Assembly: GCA_023300365.1 (NCBI GenBank)
Contig: JALZWD010000162.1
Location: 1-9,278 of the forward strand
Direction: 5' to 3'
Source: Flavimaricola sp.
GTDB lineage: Bacteria; Pseudomonadota; Alphaproteobacteria; Rhodobacterales; Rhodobacteraceae
Length of the DNA stretch: 9,278 nt
The translations under genes were made by a program, and so were the position numbers. Positions 1 through 7,278 of the stretch are shown here, one piece after another. Under the pieces are notes generated by a model. That model ran no database searches. It was not told where the DNA came from and was given only the letters and a program-made list of their open reading frames with translations. Numbering within the stretch: the stretch's first letter is position 1; each line of letters begins with the position of its first letter.

Positions 1-414
1 GGGTGGCAACAAGGCCTGCGGTGGGGCCGCGAAGTGCCCCCCGGCGACAGCGCAAGCGGCCAGATTTTGCAACCCGGTGGCGCCGGAACACCCCGATTTG
101 AAGTCACGCGGAACTACCGCGCGATTTTGCGGTATAACAACTCGTCAAGTTATGGGATCGGGGTTGGGCATTTGTCGGACAGGTTGGCCGGGGGCGGACC
201 ATTGGTTGGCCGGTTTGGGCCCGATAACAATGGCCTGACCATTGAGGATAGAACCGCCCTGCAACGGGGCCTGACGGCGGCCGGGTTTGACACCCAAGGG
301 GCGGACGGCGTGATTGGCACCAACACAATCGCCGCCATCGAGGCGTTTGAGGCGGCCAATGGCCTGCCCGTGACGGGCACCCCCTCAACGGCGTTGCTTG
401 AGCGGTTGCGTTAG
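1..414 (+). CDS. Lytic murein transglycosylase, MltB/SLT_2 family, C-terminal part
   Basis: The frame is open from base 1, so this is the last 137 residues of a longer protein; the GTG at 34 is internal. It begins GWQQGLRWGREV, which matches the GW..G.PWG.EV segment of the complete paralogue immediately downstream. It then has RNYRAILRYNNSSSYGIGVG, the end of the SLT_2 fold, and finishes with a peptidoglycan-binding domain of the PG_binding_1 type (about residues 78-137; motifs DGVIGTNT and ANGLPVTG). Family members cleave the MurNAc-GlcNAc bond of peptidoglycan in the periplasm, forming 1,6-anhydroMurNAc. The catalytic Glu lies outside the window and cannot be checked. Between the EV and RYN anchors it is about 35 residues shorter than its neighbour, so the two are diverged paralogues. 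About half of the C-terminal domain positions are identical by eye. Its TAG is one base before the ATG of the next gene. Confidence 0.92.
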   Translation, partial: GWQQGLRWGREVPPGDSASGQILQPGGAGTPRFEVTRNYRAILRYNNSSSYGIGVGHLSDRLAGGGPLVGRFGPDNNGLTIEDRTALQRGLTAAGFDTQGADGVIGTNTIAAIEAFEAANGLPVTGTPSTALLERLR

Positions 415-415
415 G

Positions 416-1606
416 ATGCGTTTGGCAGTTGTTTTCGCATTATGTGGCACTTTGGTGCAGGGGCAGGAGAGTGATTTGTCTCAGGAAAGTTTGAACCAAT
501 GGCTGGTGGATTTTCGCCCCCGCGCCGCTGAGGCCGGGGTGGGGGAACAGGCGCTTGCGGCACTTGAGGGCCTTGGGTTTTTATCCAGCGTTGTGGACCT
601 TGATCGCAACCAAAACGAATTCTCTAAGACGCTTTGGGATTATCTCGATAGCGCCGTGTCGGACGGGCGCATTGCGGGTGGGGAACGGGCGATTGCGGCC
701 CACGGCGAGACCTTGGCGCAAATTGAGGCCGAGTACGGCGTGGACCGTTATATCGTGGCGGCGATTTGGGGGCTTGAGAGTGCCTATGGCGCGGTTCGGG
801 GCGATACACCGACCCTCGCGGCCCTTGCCACGCTTGCCCATGAGGGGCGGCGCGGCGCGTTTTTTGAGGCGCAGTTGATTGCGGCCCTGCAGATCCTTCA
901 GGCCGGAGACACCACAGCAGATCAGATGCGCGGATCATGGGCCGGGGCCATGGGGCACACGCAATTTATGCCGGGCAATTTTGACAGGCTTGCGGTGGAT
1001 TACGATGGTGATGGCAGGCGCGATATTTGGGGGGATGATCCTACCGATGCGTTGGCGTCAACGGCGGTGTTTTTGCGTGATGCGGGATGGACCACGGGGC
1101 AGCCTTGGGGGGTTGAGGTGACTTTGCCGGAGGGGTTTGATTACGACGCGGCGCGGCGGACGGGGACGCGTGTGCCAAGCGCATGGGCCAGTGTTGGTGT
1201 GACAGCGGTGCGCGGCGAGATGCCCGATGATGCCTTGGGTGGGGCATCGATATTGTTGCCTGCGGGGCACCGGGGGCCGGCGTTGATGATCTTTGGCAAT
1301 TTCAAGGTGTTAGAGCGTTATAACACGGCGGATGCCTATGTGATTGCAGTGGGGCATTTGGCGGACCGTTTGCGCGGGGATGGCGCGTTTGCGCGCGCGT
1401 GGCCACGCGAGGACCGGGCGTTGACGCTTGATGAGCGGCGCGAATTGCAACAATTGCTGACCGATGCGGGGCATTCGACGTTGGGCGTGGACGGGATTGT
1501 GGGGCCCAATACGATCAATGCCGCACGGCGGTTTCAGCGGGCCAATGGATTGCTGCCCGATGGGTATATTTCGGCGGGCTTGTTGGACAGTTTGCGCGGC
1601 GAATGA
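416..1606 (+). CDS. Lytic murein transglycosylase, MltB/SLT_2 family, with PG_binding_1 domain
   Basis: This is a 396-residue periplasmic peptidoglycan lyase. A signal peptide covers about residues 1-16 (MRLAVVFALCGTLVQG). The FALC sequence is not a lipobox, so a soluble periplasmic form is more likely than a lipoprotein. The SLT_2 catalytic domain spans about 20-315. The catalytic acid is predicted to be Glu121 in WGLESAYG, the position of Glu162 in E. coli MltB/Slt35. SWAGAMGHTQFMPGNF (174-189) is the family signature, and DYDGDGRRDIW (195-205) resembles the Slt35 EF-hand-like calcium loop. A peptidoglycan-binding domain lies at about 336-394 (VDGIVGPNT, RANGLLPDG). I chose ATG 416 because it gives a clean signal peptide and follows the upstream stop as TAGGATG; a TTG at 398 would add six residues and overlap the previous gene. 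No good Shine-Dalgarno is present, so translational coupling to the paralogue is likely. Confidence 0.95.
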   Translation: MRLAVVFALCGTLVQGQESDLSQESLNQWLVDFRPRAAEAGVGEQALAALEGLGFLSSVVDLDRNQNEFSKTLWDYLDSAVSDGRIAGGERAIAAHGETLAQIEAEYGVDRYIVAAIWGLESAYGAVRGDTPTLAALATLAHEGRRGAFFEAQLIAALQILQAGDTTADQMRGSWAGAMGHTQFMPGNFDRLAVDYDGDGRRDIWGDDPTDALASTAVFLRDAGWTTGQPWGVEVTLPEGFDYDAARRTGTRVPSAWASVGVTAVRGEMPDDALGGASILLPAGHRGPALMIFGNFKVLERYNTADAYVIAVGHLADRLRGDGAFARAWPREDRALTLDERRELQQLLTDAGHSTLGVDGIVGPNTINAARRFQRANGLLPDGYISAGLLDSLRGE

Positions 1607-1669
1607 GCTACTTCTTAAGAATTCTTTGAGCAAATTTCTTGAGAGGGTTAGACGGTGAATCGTAAATGC

Positions 1670-2080
1670 CTAGCACAAGCCAAATAACATACACTGTTCG
1701 GCAATTCCGACGTCTGTCGGACGCGGTTCATAGTGCGCCCATGCATTACAGGGCCCCGCTTCAAGAAGTAGGCCCTCGTTAGTTTGCTTTACAAAGAAAA
1801 TACCTTCGACATTGGTTCGAACTCCTCCACACCACTGGCCAAAACATACTGACTGTACCGATAGCTCGGTGGCATAGTTCTCCGCCCAACCCATTCTGGC
1901 AAGCGCCCGTCCTTCAAAGACATACTCCTCGCCCACTTCCGATATTATCCCATGCAGAACCGCATAACTATGTTCGGACGCGTCGGCACGACTGAATTGC
2001 CGGCGGATATCAGGCTCGAGACAACTGAGCGCCATTCCCATTTGCGGCAGCAAGGCCAAGGTGAATGCCAGCCATTTCAT
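1670..2080 (-). CDS. Small secreted cysteine-rich hypothetical protein
   Basis: The protein has 136 residues and no function I can assign. The N-terminus ([17 protein letters not shown]) is an export signal, probably cut after Ala17. A loose lipobox reading (ALSC, Cys20) cannot be excluded. There are six cysteines, at 20, 79, 84, 111, 130 and 136, the last being the C-terminal residue. An even number of Cys in an exported protein suggests three disulfides. The most conserved-looking block is [13 protein letters not shown] (75-86). From memory, similar 'ALSC...CFGPWCGG' secreted proteins occur in Rhodobacterales genomes, but this was not checked. It is the last gene of the gpmI-envC-ctpA-rppH group: its ATG overlaps the rppH stop by four bases (ATGA, 2077-2080), with a GGGGG ribosome-binding site (2087-2091) six bases upstream. 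Its GC content, about 51% over the counted lines, is about ten points below that of the neighbours. Confidence 0.8.
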   Translation of the reverse strand: MKWLAFTLALLPQMGMALSCLEPDIRRQFSRADASEHSYAVLHGIISEVGEEYVFEGRALARMGWAENYATELSVQSVCFGQWCGGVRTNVEGIFFVKQTNEGLLLEAGPCNAWAHYEPRPTDVGIAEQCMLFGLC

Positions 2081-2559
2081 ATCATGCCCCCGAACTGCTC
2101 CATGACCTTGGCATAAACATCCCGTTTAAACGGCACGATGTTGGGGACCAAATCGGCGGGGTCGGACCAGCGCCATTGGGAAAATTCGGGGTGTTTGGTG
2201 GCGATGTTGATGTCTGTGTCGGCGCCGTGAAACCGGATCAGCGCCCAATACTGAGCCTGACCACGAAAGCGGCCTTTCCAGATTTTGGGCACGATATCAT
2301 GGGGCAGATCATAGGGGATGGGCGTGTCTGTCATCGTCTCAAGCGTGACAAGATCGGGGGTGACGCCGGTTTCTTCCTCGAGTTCGCGCAAGGCGGCGAC
2401 TTGGGGGGTTTCGCCGGGGTCAATACCGCCTTGGGGCATTTGCCATGCCAGAGTATCGCGATCAACGCGGGTGCCGGTGAAAACGCGGCCTTGCGCATTC
2501 ACCAGCATAATCCCGACGCAGGGGCGGTAGGGTAGCGCCCTGATCTCTTGAGGTGTCAT
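2077..2559 (-). CDS. rppH: RNA pyrophosphohydrolase (Nudix hydrolase)
   Basis: The protein has 160 residues and is cytoplasmic. RppH removes pyrophosphate from the 5'-triphosphate end of mRNA, which opens it to RNase E decay; members of the family also hydrolyse diadenosine polyphosphates. A perfect Nudix box lies at residues 44-66: Gly44, Glu50, then REL-EEETGV, with Arg58, Glu59, Glu62 and Glu63 as the metal-site residues. RppH-type flanks are present, namely [11 protein letters not shown] near the N-terminus and WQMPQGGID just before the box. This separates it from generic Nudix proteins. The ATG overlaps the ctpA stop by four bases (ATGA, 2556-2559), and no convincing Shine-Dalgarno precedes it, so it is probably translated by coupling to ctpA. 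The length is close to the usual 155-176 residues. Confidence 0.96.
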   Translation of the reverse strand: MTPQEIRALPYRPCVGIMLVNAQGRVFTGTRVDRDTLAWQMPQGGIDPGETPQVAALRELEEETGVTPDLVTLETMTDTPIPYDLPHDIVPKIWKGRFRGQAQYWALIRFHGADTDINIATKHPEFSQWRWSDPADLVPNIVPFKRDVYAKVMEQFGGMI

Positions 2560-3893
2560 TCCGACGGCGCGAGAGCCGAGAGACCTCTCAAGATATCAAT
2601 GGCATAGGCCAATTGGTAATCTTCTTCGCGCAGCGCGGCGGCGGCCTCAGCGCGGGCTTGGTCTTCTTCGATTTGGCTCCGCTCGTCATCTGTGAGGCTG
2701 TCGTTGGACAATGTGCCGCGCAGGTCGGCCTCGGTGGTGCGGGAGCGGGTTTCCTCTTCTTCGGCGTCCACCTCATCGGGGCGCACAACGGGCTGTTGCA
2801 CGATAAGGTCAGGCGAAATCCCAAGGCCTTGGATCGACCGACCCGAAGGTGTGTAGTAGCGCGCGGTGGTTAGGCGCATGGCCCCATCGCCACGCAGGGG
2901 CATAACGGTTTGGACCGAGCCTTTGCCAAAGCTTTGGGTGCCGATCACGATGGCGCGGCGGTGATCTTGCAGCGCGCCTGCGACGATCTCCGAGGCAGAG
3001 GCCGAACCGCCGTTGATCAAGACCACAATCGGCAGACCAAAGGAGAGATCACCGGGGGTGGCGTTGTAGCGATCCCCGGCACCGGATTCACGTTCGCGGG
3101 TGCTGACGATTTCGCCCGCATCCAAGAAGGCGTCAGACACAAACACCGCCTGTTGCAACAGACCGCCGGGGTTGTTGCGCAGATCAAGGATGATGCCATT
3201 CACATTTTCAATTCCGCCCGCCTCGGCGACCTGTTCGGCCAGACCTTCTTGGAGGTTGGGGAAGGTTTGGTCGGAGAATGTTGAAATCCGCAAGACAACG
3301 GTTTCGCCCTCGGTCCGGGCGCGCACGGCCGTAAGCTGAATTGTGTCGCGGATGATGCTGACGTCGAAGGGATCGTCGATGCCCTCGCGGACCACAGTGA
3401 TGATGATCTCAGACCCTACGGGGCCACGCATCATATCAACAGCCTCGTCGAGCGTGAGGCCCAGAACGCTGTCGCCATCCACGGCGACGATGAAATCACC
3501 GGCCTGCATGCCAGCGGCATCTGCGGGCGTGCCGTCCATGGGCGAGACCACTTTGACCCAGCCCTCTTCTTGAGTGACCTCGATGCCAAGGCCGCCAAAT
3601 GTCCCACGGGTTTGGGTGCGCATTGCGGCGGCGTCATCGGGGGAGAGATAGGAGGAATGCGGATCAAGCGAGGAGAGCATGCCGTTGATCGCAGCTTCGA
3701 TCAGGTCGGCCTCGTCTACTTCTTCGACGTATTCGTCGCGGATGCGGTCAAAGATATCGCCGAACAGGTCAAGCTGTTCGTAGACGCTTGCATTGCTGTT
3801 GGCCTCTTGTGCGATAAGTGGGCCCGCGATTTGTGTTGTTGCCACAAGGCCCAAGAGAGTGCCGCCAGCGGCCGCGAGTGCAAGTTTTTTCAT
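2556..3893 (-). CDS. ctpA: Carboxy-terminal processing protease CtpA (S41 family, PDZ domain)
   Basis: The protein has 445 residues and is periplasmic or membrane-tethered. Residues 1-28 are a signal peptide or anchor ([20 protein letters not shown] then IAGPLIA). The N-terminal S41 region includes DPHSSYLSP (77-85), followed by a PDZ domain (about 98-185; [24 protein letters not shown]). The peptidase domain carries [11 protein letters not shown] (237-246), the nucleophile motif GGSASASEI with predicted Ser299, and FGKGSVQ with predicted Lys324. The 25-residue Ser-Lys spacing equals that of E. coli Prc/Tsp (Ser452/Lys477). The tail (about 372-425) is very acidic and charged, of low complexity and probably helical. 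Relatives trim periplasmic substrates from the C-terminus, including peptidoglycan hydrolases in several bacteria, which fits the EnvC-like gene just upstream. A Shine-Dalgarno GAGGA (3901-3905) lies seven bases before the ATG. The stop overlaps the rppH start. Confidence 0.96.
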   Translation of the reverse strand: MKKLALAAAGGTLLGLVATTQIAGPLIAQEANSNASVYEQLDLFGDIFDRIRDEYVEEVDEADLIEAAINGMLSSLDPHSSYLSPDDAAAMRTQTRGTFGGLGIEVTQEEGWVKVVSPMDGTPADAAGMQAGDFIVAVDGDSVLGLTLDEAVDMMRGPVGSEIIITVVREGIDDPFDVSIIRDTIQLTAVRARTEGETVVLRISTFSDQTFPNLQEGLAEQVAEAGGIENVNGIILDLRNNPGGLLQQAVFVSDAFLDAGEIVSTRERESGAGDRYNATPGDLSFGLPIVVLINGGSASASEIVAGALQDHRRAIVIGTQSFGKGSVQTVMPLRGDGAMRLTTARYYTPSGRSIQGLGISPDLIVQQPVVRPDEVDAEEEETRSRTTEADLRGTLSNDSLTDDERSQIEEDQARAEAAAALREEDYQLAYAIDILRGLSALAPSE

Positions 3894-3919
3894 TCCCGTA
3901 TCCTCATCTCATTTTTTCA

Positions 3920-3939
3920 ACCATCCCCGTTGGGACGGT
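3920..3939 (-). promoter_or_regulatory. Intercistronic hairpin between envC-like gene and ctpA
   Basis: An 8-bp inverted repeat (ACCATCCC at 3920-3927 and GGGACGGT at 3932-3939, + strand) has a four-base loop. The single mismatch on the + strand becomes a G-U pair in the minus-strand transcript, so the structure favours the sense RNA of the operon. It sits in the only real gap (69 bases) of an otherwise overlapping gene group. It is followed by an A-rich run rather than U, so it is not an intrinsic terminator. It may be an mRNA-stability or processing element ahead of ctpA; the function is inference. Confidence 0.4.
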
Positions 3940-3962
3940 GCTTAACCAAACGCCTACCTCGC

Positions 3963-5084
3963 CTAGCCTGCATCTGCAAACCAAACTGCTGGATCAACGG
4001 CAGACTGACTGTCTCTGACTTCTAGATAGAGCGTTTGGCTGCGTGTTCCTGCCCCAGATGCCCCACTTTCGGTCAAAATCGCGTCAACAGCGGGCGGATC
4101 ACCGCCAACAAGACCCACGGCACTGCCCGCGGGCAAGATTTCGCCCGCCTGACCAAAGACCGTGCCAAGGCCCGCAATGACAAACAAGACATCCGCGGCG
4201 GGCTCGAGGATGATGACGTTGCCATAGTCGAGGAGTGGGCCTTGGAACCGGATGGTGGCAGCCACGGGTGTTTCGACCAGTGCACCGGGGCGTGTGGCAA
4301 TCACCCAACCGGGGCGGACAATCCCGGCGGCGTCGGGCGCGTTAAATCCGCGCAAGAGGCGGCCTTGGACCGGCAGCGGCAGCGTGCCTTTGAGGGAGGT
4401 GGCATCGGGGATCGCGCTGGCAAAGGTTTGATCCACAATCCCGGCCAGACCATTGGCAAAGCCGTTCAGCGTTTCGGACGATGCCAACAGCTCGGCGCGG
4501 CGGGCGGGATCTTGGGCAAAGCGGCGCGGCAGGTCGGTGCGCTCGGAGATCGCGGTGCTGAGGGCCAATCGCGCCTCTTGCGCCCCGGCCAACCCGTCTT
4601 CGAGGGTTTGCACAGCGCTGTCTTGGAGGAGGGTCAAATCCCGCACCTCGGCCAAATCTGCCTGAAGCCGGGTGACCTGATCTTGGATGCCCGGCGCCAC
4701 ATCGGCCACCATCATCCCCGAACGCGCGGTGCCAAGGGGGCCGGAAGGATGCATGAGCAACAGCGGCGTGGGGGCCTGTCCCATGGATTGCAGCACCCCA
4801 AGAAGCCGCGAAATTTCGGCAGAGCGGGCCGAAAGCTCGGCCTGAGTTGATTGGCGTTGAATAGCGACGCGGCGCAGCCCTTCGCGCAGGGCCTCAAGCC
4901 CGTCCTCATAGGCGCGCACAGTTTGCGTCAAGGCGGCCACGCGGTCGCTGCGGGATTGGGCCGCATCAAGCAGGGCGCGCGCCTCTTGCAAGCGGGCCTC
5001 GGCCGCCAATGCCGCTTCAGCGGTGCCTTGGGCCTGTGCCGCCCCGCCTGCCCAAAGGGCCGTTATCAACGCCAGCCATTTCAC
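3963..5084 (-). CDS. envC: EnvC-like murein hydrolase activator (degenerate M23/LytM domain)
   Basis: The protein has 373 residues and is exported: the signal peptide MKWLALITALWAGGAAQA is probably cut after Ala18. Two long Ala/Arg/Glu/Leu-rich helical stretches (about 20-100 and 133-205) are predicted coiled coils, as in EnvC. The C-terminal LytM fold (about 235-370) is recognisable from LPLPVQGRLLRGF, the ETPVAATIRFQGPLLDYGNVIILE strand pair region (271-294) and the closing YLEVRDSQSAVDPAVWF. No HxxxD or HxH zinc ligands are present; Glu294 occupies the place where active enzymes usually have the sheet histidine. It should therefore be non-catalytic and activate an N-acetylmuramoyl-L-alanine amidase during septal peptidoglycan splitting. 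It starts at GTG, which overlaps the gpmI stop (GTGA, 5081-5084); no Shine-Dalgarno is visible, so coupling to gpmI is likely. ctpA follows after 69 bases. Confidence 0.88.
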   Translation of the reverse strand: MKWLALITALWAGGAAQAQGTAEAALAAEARLQEARALLDAAQSRSDRVAALTQTVRAYEDGLEALREGLRRVAIQRQSTQAELSARSAEISRLLGVLQSMGQAPTPLLLMHPSGPLGTARSGMMVADVAPGIQDQVTRLQADLAEVRDLTLLQDSAVQTLEDGLAGAQEARLALSTAISERTDLPRRFAQDPARRAELLASSETLNGFANGLAGIVDQTFASAIPDATSLKGTLPLPVQGRLLRGFNAPDAAGIVRPGWVIATRPGALVETPVAATIRFQGPLLDYGNVIILEPAADVLFVIAGLGTVFGQAGEILPAGSAVGLVGGDPPAVDAILTESGASGAGTRSQTLYLEVRDSQSAVDPAVWFADAG

Positions 5085-6601
5085 CGCACAATCAAGCTTT
5101 GGCCTGTCATTTCGGGGGGGAGGTCGAGCCCCAAAAGATCGAGCAATGTCGGCGCCACATCCGCCAAGCGGCCATCGCGCAAAGACACGCCTTGGGGGCC
5201 ACCAACAAGTGCTATGGGCACCAGATTGGTTGTATGGGCCGTGTGAGGGCCACCGGTTTGGGGATCAATCATCACCTCGCAATTGCCATGATCGGCGATG
5301 ATCACCATTGCGCCACCGGCGGCCTTGAGCGCCGAAAGCACCCGACCCAGCCCTGTGTCCACGGCCGCACAGGCGGCCATAGCGGCGGAAATATCGCCCG
5401 TGTGCCCCACCATATCGGGGTTGGCGTAATTGGTAACGATCAGATCATAGCCCGCCCCGATGGCCGCGACAAACGCATCGGTAACCTCGCCCGAGGACAT
5501 CTCTGGCTGAAGATCATAGGTGGCCACTTTGGGCGAAAGCGGCATAAGGCGCTCTTCGCCATCTTCGGGGGCCTCTTTGCCGCCATTGAGGAAAAACGTG
5601 ACGTGCGGATATTTTTCCGTCTCGGCCAAACGGTATTGGCGCAGCCCGTGTTTGGCGACCCATTCGCCAAGGGTATTGACCAACTTGCGTTTGGGAAACA
5701 CCGCTTGGAACCAGGCATTATGCGCATCAGAATATTCCACCATGCCAAGGCGCGCGGCAAAATCGATGGGCGCGCCGCGATCCCAGCCGTCAAACTCGGG
5801 CTGCGCGATGGCGGCCAAAATTTCGCGAGCACGGTCGGCGCGGAAGTTGAGGCAAAACAGCCCGTCACCCGCCACCATACCACTATAGTCGGCAATCACC
5901 GTGGCGGGAATGAACTCGTCGGTTTGGCCGGCGTCCGCGGCTTGGGACACCGCCCTAAGCGCCGTATCCGCAGCCGCTCCGCGCCCCAAAACCATGGCCT
6001 CAAAGGCCGTACGCACCCGTTCCCAACGATTGTCGCGGTCCATCGCAAAATAACGGCCCGTCACGGTGCCAATGCTGGCGCCTGCGGGCAAACGCGACGT
6101 TAGATCCGCGATAAACTCGGCCGCCGAACTTGGGGCCACATCGCGGCCATCGGTCATGGCATGGATCACCACCCGAACGCCCGCCCCCGCAATCACCTTG
6201 GCCGAGGCCACCAGATGTTCGATATGCCCATGCACACCACCATCCGAAACAACCGCCATCAGATGCGCCACGCCCCCCGAGGCCCGTAGGGCGCCAATAA
6301 AGCCAACCAACCCATCGGCCTGTGCATAAGTGCCGTCTTCGATTGCCAAGTCGATCTGGCCCAAATCCATTGCCACAACCCGGCCCGCGCCAATATTGGT
6401 ATGACCCACTTCGGAATTGCCCATCTGTCCGCGTGGTAACCCGACATCTGGACCATGCGTTGTCAGCCGCGCGGCAGCGCCTTGCGCCATAACATGATCC
6501 ATCACTGGCGTTTGGGCCAACAACGGCGCATTGCCCGCGCGGGTCTCACTCAGGCCCCAGCCATCGAGAATGCATAAAACAACGGGTTTGGGGGTGGGCA
6601 T
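5081..6601 (-). CDS. gpmI: 2,3-bisphosphoglycerate-independent phosphoglycerate mutase
   Basis: The protein has 506 residues, near the usual 510. This cytoplasmic metalloenzyme of the alkaline-phosphatase superfamily interconverts 3- and 2-phosphoglycerate in glycolysis and gluconeogenesis. The phosphatase domain carries ILDGWG (Asp13), the phosphoserine MGNSEVGH (Ser63), NPDMVGH (Asp396, His400), ADHGN (Asp437, His438) and HTAHTTN (probably His456). These match the two-Mn site of the Bacillus enzyme with conserved spacing. The inserted transferase domain contains SDGGVHGH (119-126), TDGRD (150-154), TGRYFAMDRDNRWER and NFRADRARE. A strong AAGGAG Shine-Dalgarno (6608-6613) lies six bases before the ATG. 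It is the first gene of the group running to the cysteine-rich secreted protein. Its last codon and stop overlap the GTG of the EnvC-like gene, tying a central-carbon enzyme to an envelope cluster. Confidence 0.97.
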   Translation of the reverse strand: MPTPKPVVLCILDGWGLSETRAGNAPLLAQTPVMDHVMAQGAAARLTTHGPDVGLPRGQMGNSEVGHTNIGAGRVVAMDLGQIDLAIEDGTYAQADGLVGFIGALRASGGVAHLMAVVSDGGVHGHIEHLVASAKVIAGAGVRVVIHAMTDGRDVAPSSAAEFIADLTSRLPAGASIGTVTGRYFAMDRDNRWERVRTAFEAMVLGRGAAADTALRAVSQAADAGQTDEFIPATVIADYSGMVAGDGLFCLNFRADRAREILAAIAQPEFDGWDRGAPIDFAARLGMVEYSDAHNAWFQAVFPKRKLVNTLGEWVAKHGLRQYRLAETEKYPHVTFFLNGGKEAPEDGEERLMPLSPKVATYDLQPEMSSGEVTDAFVAAIGAGYDLIVTNYANPDMVGHTGDISAAMAACAAVDTGLGRVLSALKAAGGAMVIIADHGNCEVMIDPQTGGPHTAHTTNLVPIALVGGPQGVSLRDGRLADVAPTLLDLLGLDLPPEMTGQSLIVR

Positions 6602-6650
6602 GCCAGTCTCCTTACATCACAGATCCCGTCTTAGCGCACCGTTTGCGGAT

Positions 6651-6680
6651 ATTGAACGACCATTGGCCTCATCTTGCCAA
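6651..6680 (-). promoter_or_regulatory. Candidate sigma70 promoter for the gpmI group
   Basis: On the minus strand TTGGCA (6675-6680, 5 of 6 with TTGACA) is followed after 18 bases by TTCAAT (6651-6656, 4 of 6 with TATAAT). This would start transcription near 6644, about 40 bases before the gpmI ATG, leaving the AAGGAG ribosome-binding site intact. The -35 lies inside the T-rich block that follows the large hairpin. It was found by eye; alpha-proteobacterial promoters are loose, so this remains a candidate. Confidence 0.4.
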
Positions 6681-6748
6681 AAATACTCACCGCCGCCGTC
6701 CCAACAAACACCCCGAGGATGGCGGGCGCCTAGGTGTCGGGACGGCGG
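6667..6748 (-). terminator. Large GC-rich hairpin plus conserved-looking T-rich block downstream of rlmH
   Basis: A perfect 10-bp inverted repeat (CCGCCGTCCC 6693-6702 and GGGACGGCGG 6739-6748) encloses a second 5-bp pairing (ACACC 6708-6712 with GGTGT 6733-6737) and a small GGCG/CGCC hairpin (6721-6730). In the minus-strand sense it is followed by CGGT and then a 22-base block at 6667-6688 that begins GAGTATTTTTGG. The T run starts about nine bases after the stem, later than in a canonical intrinsic terminator. It may terminate the rsfS-rlmH transcript or shield its 3' end. I recall hairpins followed by GAGTATTT(T)-type sequence recurring between Rhodobacterales genes, but this is memory and not a search result. 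Confidence 0.5.
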
Positions 6749-6758
6749 GCGGGGCGCA

Positions 6759-6772
6759 TTGGCCTTGGCCAA
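6759..6772. repeat. Short palindrome just downstream of rlmH
   Basis: TTGGCC-TT-GGCCAA is a perfect palindrome 23 bases beyond the rlmH stop and next to the large hairpin. The two-base spacer is too short for a normal RNA loop without opening a pair, and no U-tract follows. It could be part of the rlmH 3' structure or chance. Confidence 0.3.
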
Positions 6773-6795
6773 CAGCGGCGCACAGCCGGCCTCGT

Positions 6796-7263
6796 TTAGG
6801 TGCGGTGGTAGGGGCTGCCCGCAAGGATTGATGCGGCGCGATAAAGCTGTTCGGCCAACATCACCCGGACCAACATATGTGGCCAGACCATTGCACCAAA
6901 ACTCAGGGCATGGTCGGCCCGCTCGCGCAAAGCGGGGTCAAGGCCGTCGGCGCCACCAATCACAAAACACAGATCACGGCCCTGATCGGCCCAGCGCCCA
7001 AGGCGTTTGGCAAAGGCCGGCGATGGCTCAACCTGTCCACGTTCATCAAGCACGCAGACAAGCGCGCCATCTGGCACAGCGCGCGTCAGCAGCGTCGCCT
7101 CGGCCGCCATTCCGCCACCCTTTTTATCCTCAACCTCAAGCAGACGCGTGGGCCCCAGCCCGCGCGCGCGGCCTGTGCGATCAAATCGCGTGAGGTAATC
7201 TTGGGTCAGCTCAAGCTCTGGCCCAGCCCGCATGCGGCCCACGGCACAGATCGTGATCTTCAT
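6796..7263 (-). CDS. rlmH: 23S rRNA (pseudouridine1915-N3)-methyltransferase RlmH
   Basis: The protein has 155 residues, the same length as E. coli RlmH. It is a SPOUT-class, SAM-dependent methyltransferase that works as a homodimer and methylates N3 of pseudouridine 1915 in helix 69 of 23S rRNA on assembled 70S ribosomes. Family motifs are all present: [10 protein letters not shown] (72-81), [11 protein letters not shown] (100-110, the SAM-binding glycine loop) and the knot region [20 protein letters not shown] followed by [14 protein letters not shown] (121-154). A GAGGT Shine-Dalgarno (7271-7275) lies seven bases before the ATG, inside the 15-base gap after rsfS. The two genes therefore form a bicistron of ribosome-acting proteins, an arrangement known from many bacteria. 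Confidence 0.97.
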   Translation of the reverse strand: MKITICAVGRMRAGPELELTQDYLTRFDRTGRARGLGPTRLLEVEDKKGGGMAAEATLLTRAVPDGALVCVLDERGQVEPSPAFAKRLGRWADQGRDLCFVIGGADGLDPALRERADHALSFGAMVWPHMLVRVMLAEQLYRAASILAGSPYHRT

Positions 7264-7278
7264 GCCCGCGACCTCGGG

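Noticed and set aside
398..415. TTG at 398 as start of the second transglycosylase
   Set aside because: It would overlap the upstream gene by 17 bases and put MSGCVR before a normal signal peptide; ATG 416 directly after the TAG is the better start.
431..445. Possible lipobox (FALC) in the signal peptide of the second transglycosylase
   Set aside because: Leu at the position before Cys is not tolerated in lipoboxes, and a signal peptidase I site after VQG fits better.
1607..1669. Overlapping palindromes TTCTTAAGAA and AAGAATTCTT as a terminator for the + strand genes
   Set aside because: Both are perfect palindromes without a loop, AT-rich, and lack a following U-tract; no convincing bidirectional terminator is visible in this convergent gap.
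2066..2080. Shared GCCAGCCATTTCA at the starts of the cysteine-rich protein gene and the EnvC-like gene
   Set aside because: Both simply encode MKWLA at a signal-peptide start; 13 shared bases in this context do not indicate a repeat element.
4035..4850. A 271-codon open frame on the + strand
   Set aside because: It is antisense to the EnvC-like gene, with low-complexity composition and no ribosome-binding context.
5009..6103. A 364-codon open frame on the + strand
   Set aside because: It lies entirely antisense to gpmI and the start of the EnvC-like gene, both firmly identified by motifs; the translation has no recognisable domain and the frame is a by-product of high GC.
6531..7193. A 220-codon + strand frame across the gpmI-rlmH gap
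   Set aside because: It overlaps gpmI, the intergenic hairpin and rlmH in antisense; the composition (Arg, Pro, Ala, Gln rich) is typical of shadow frames.
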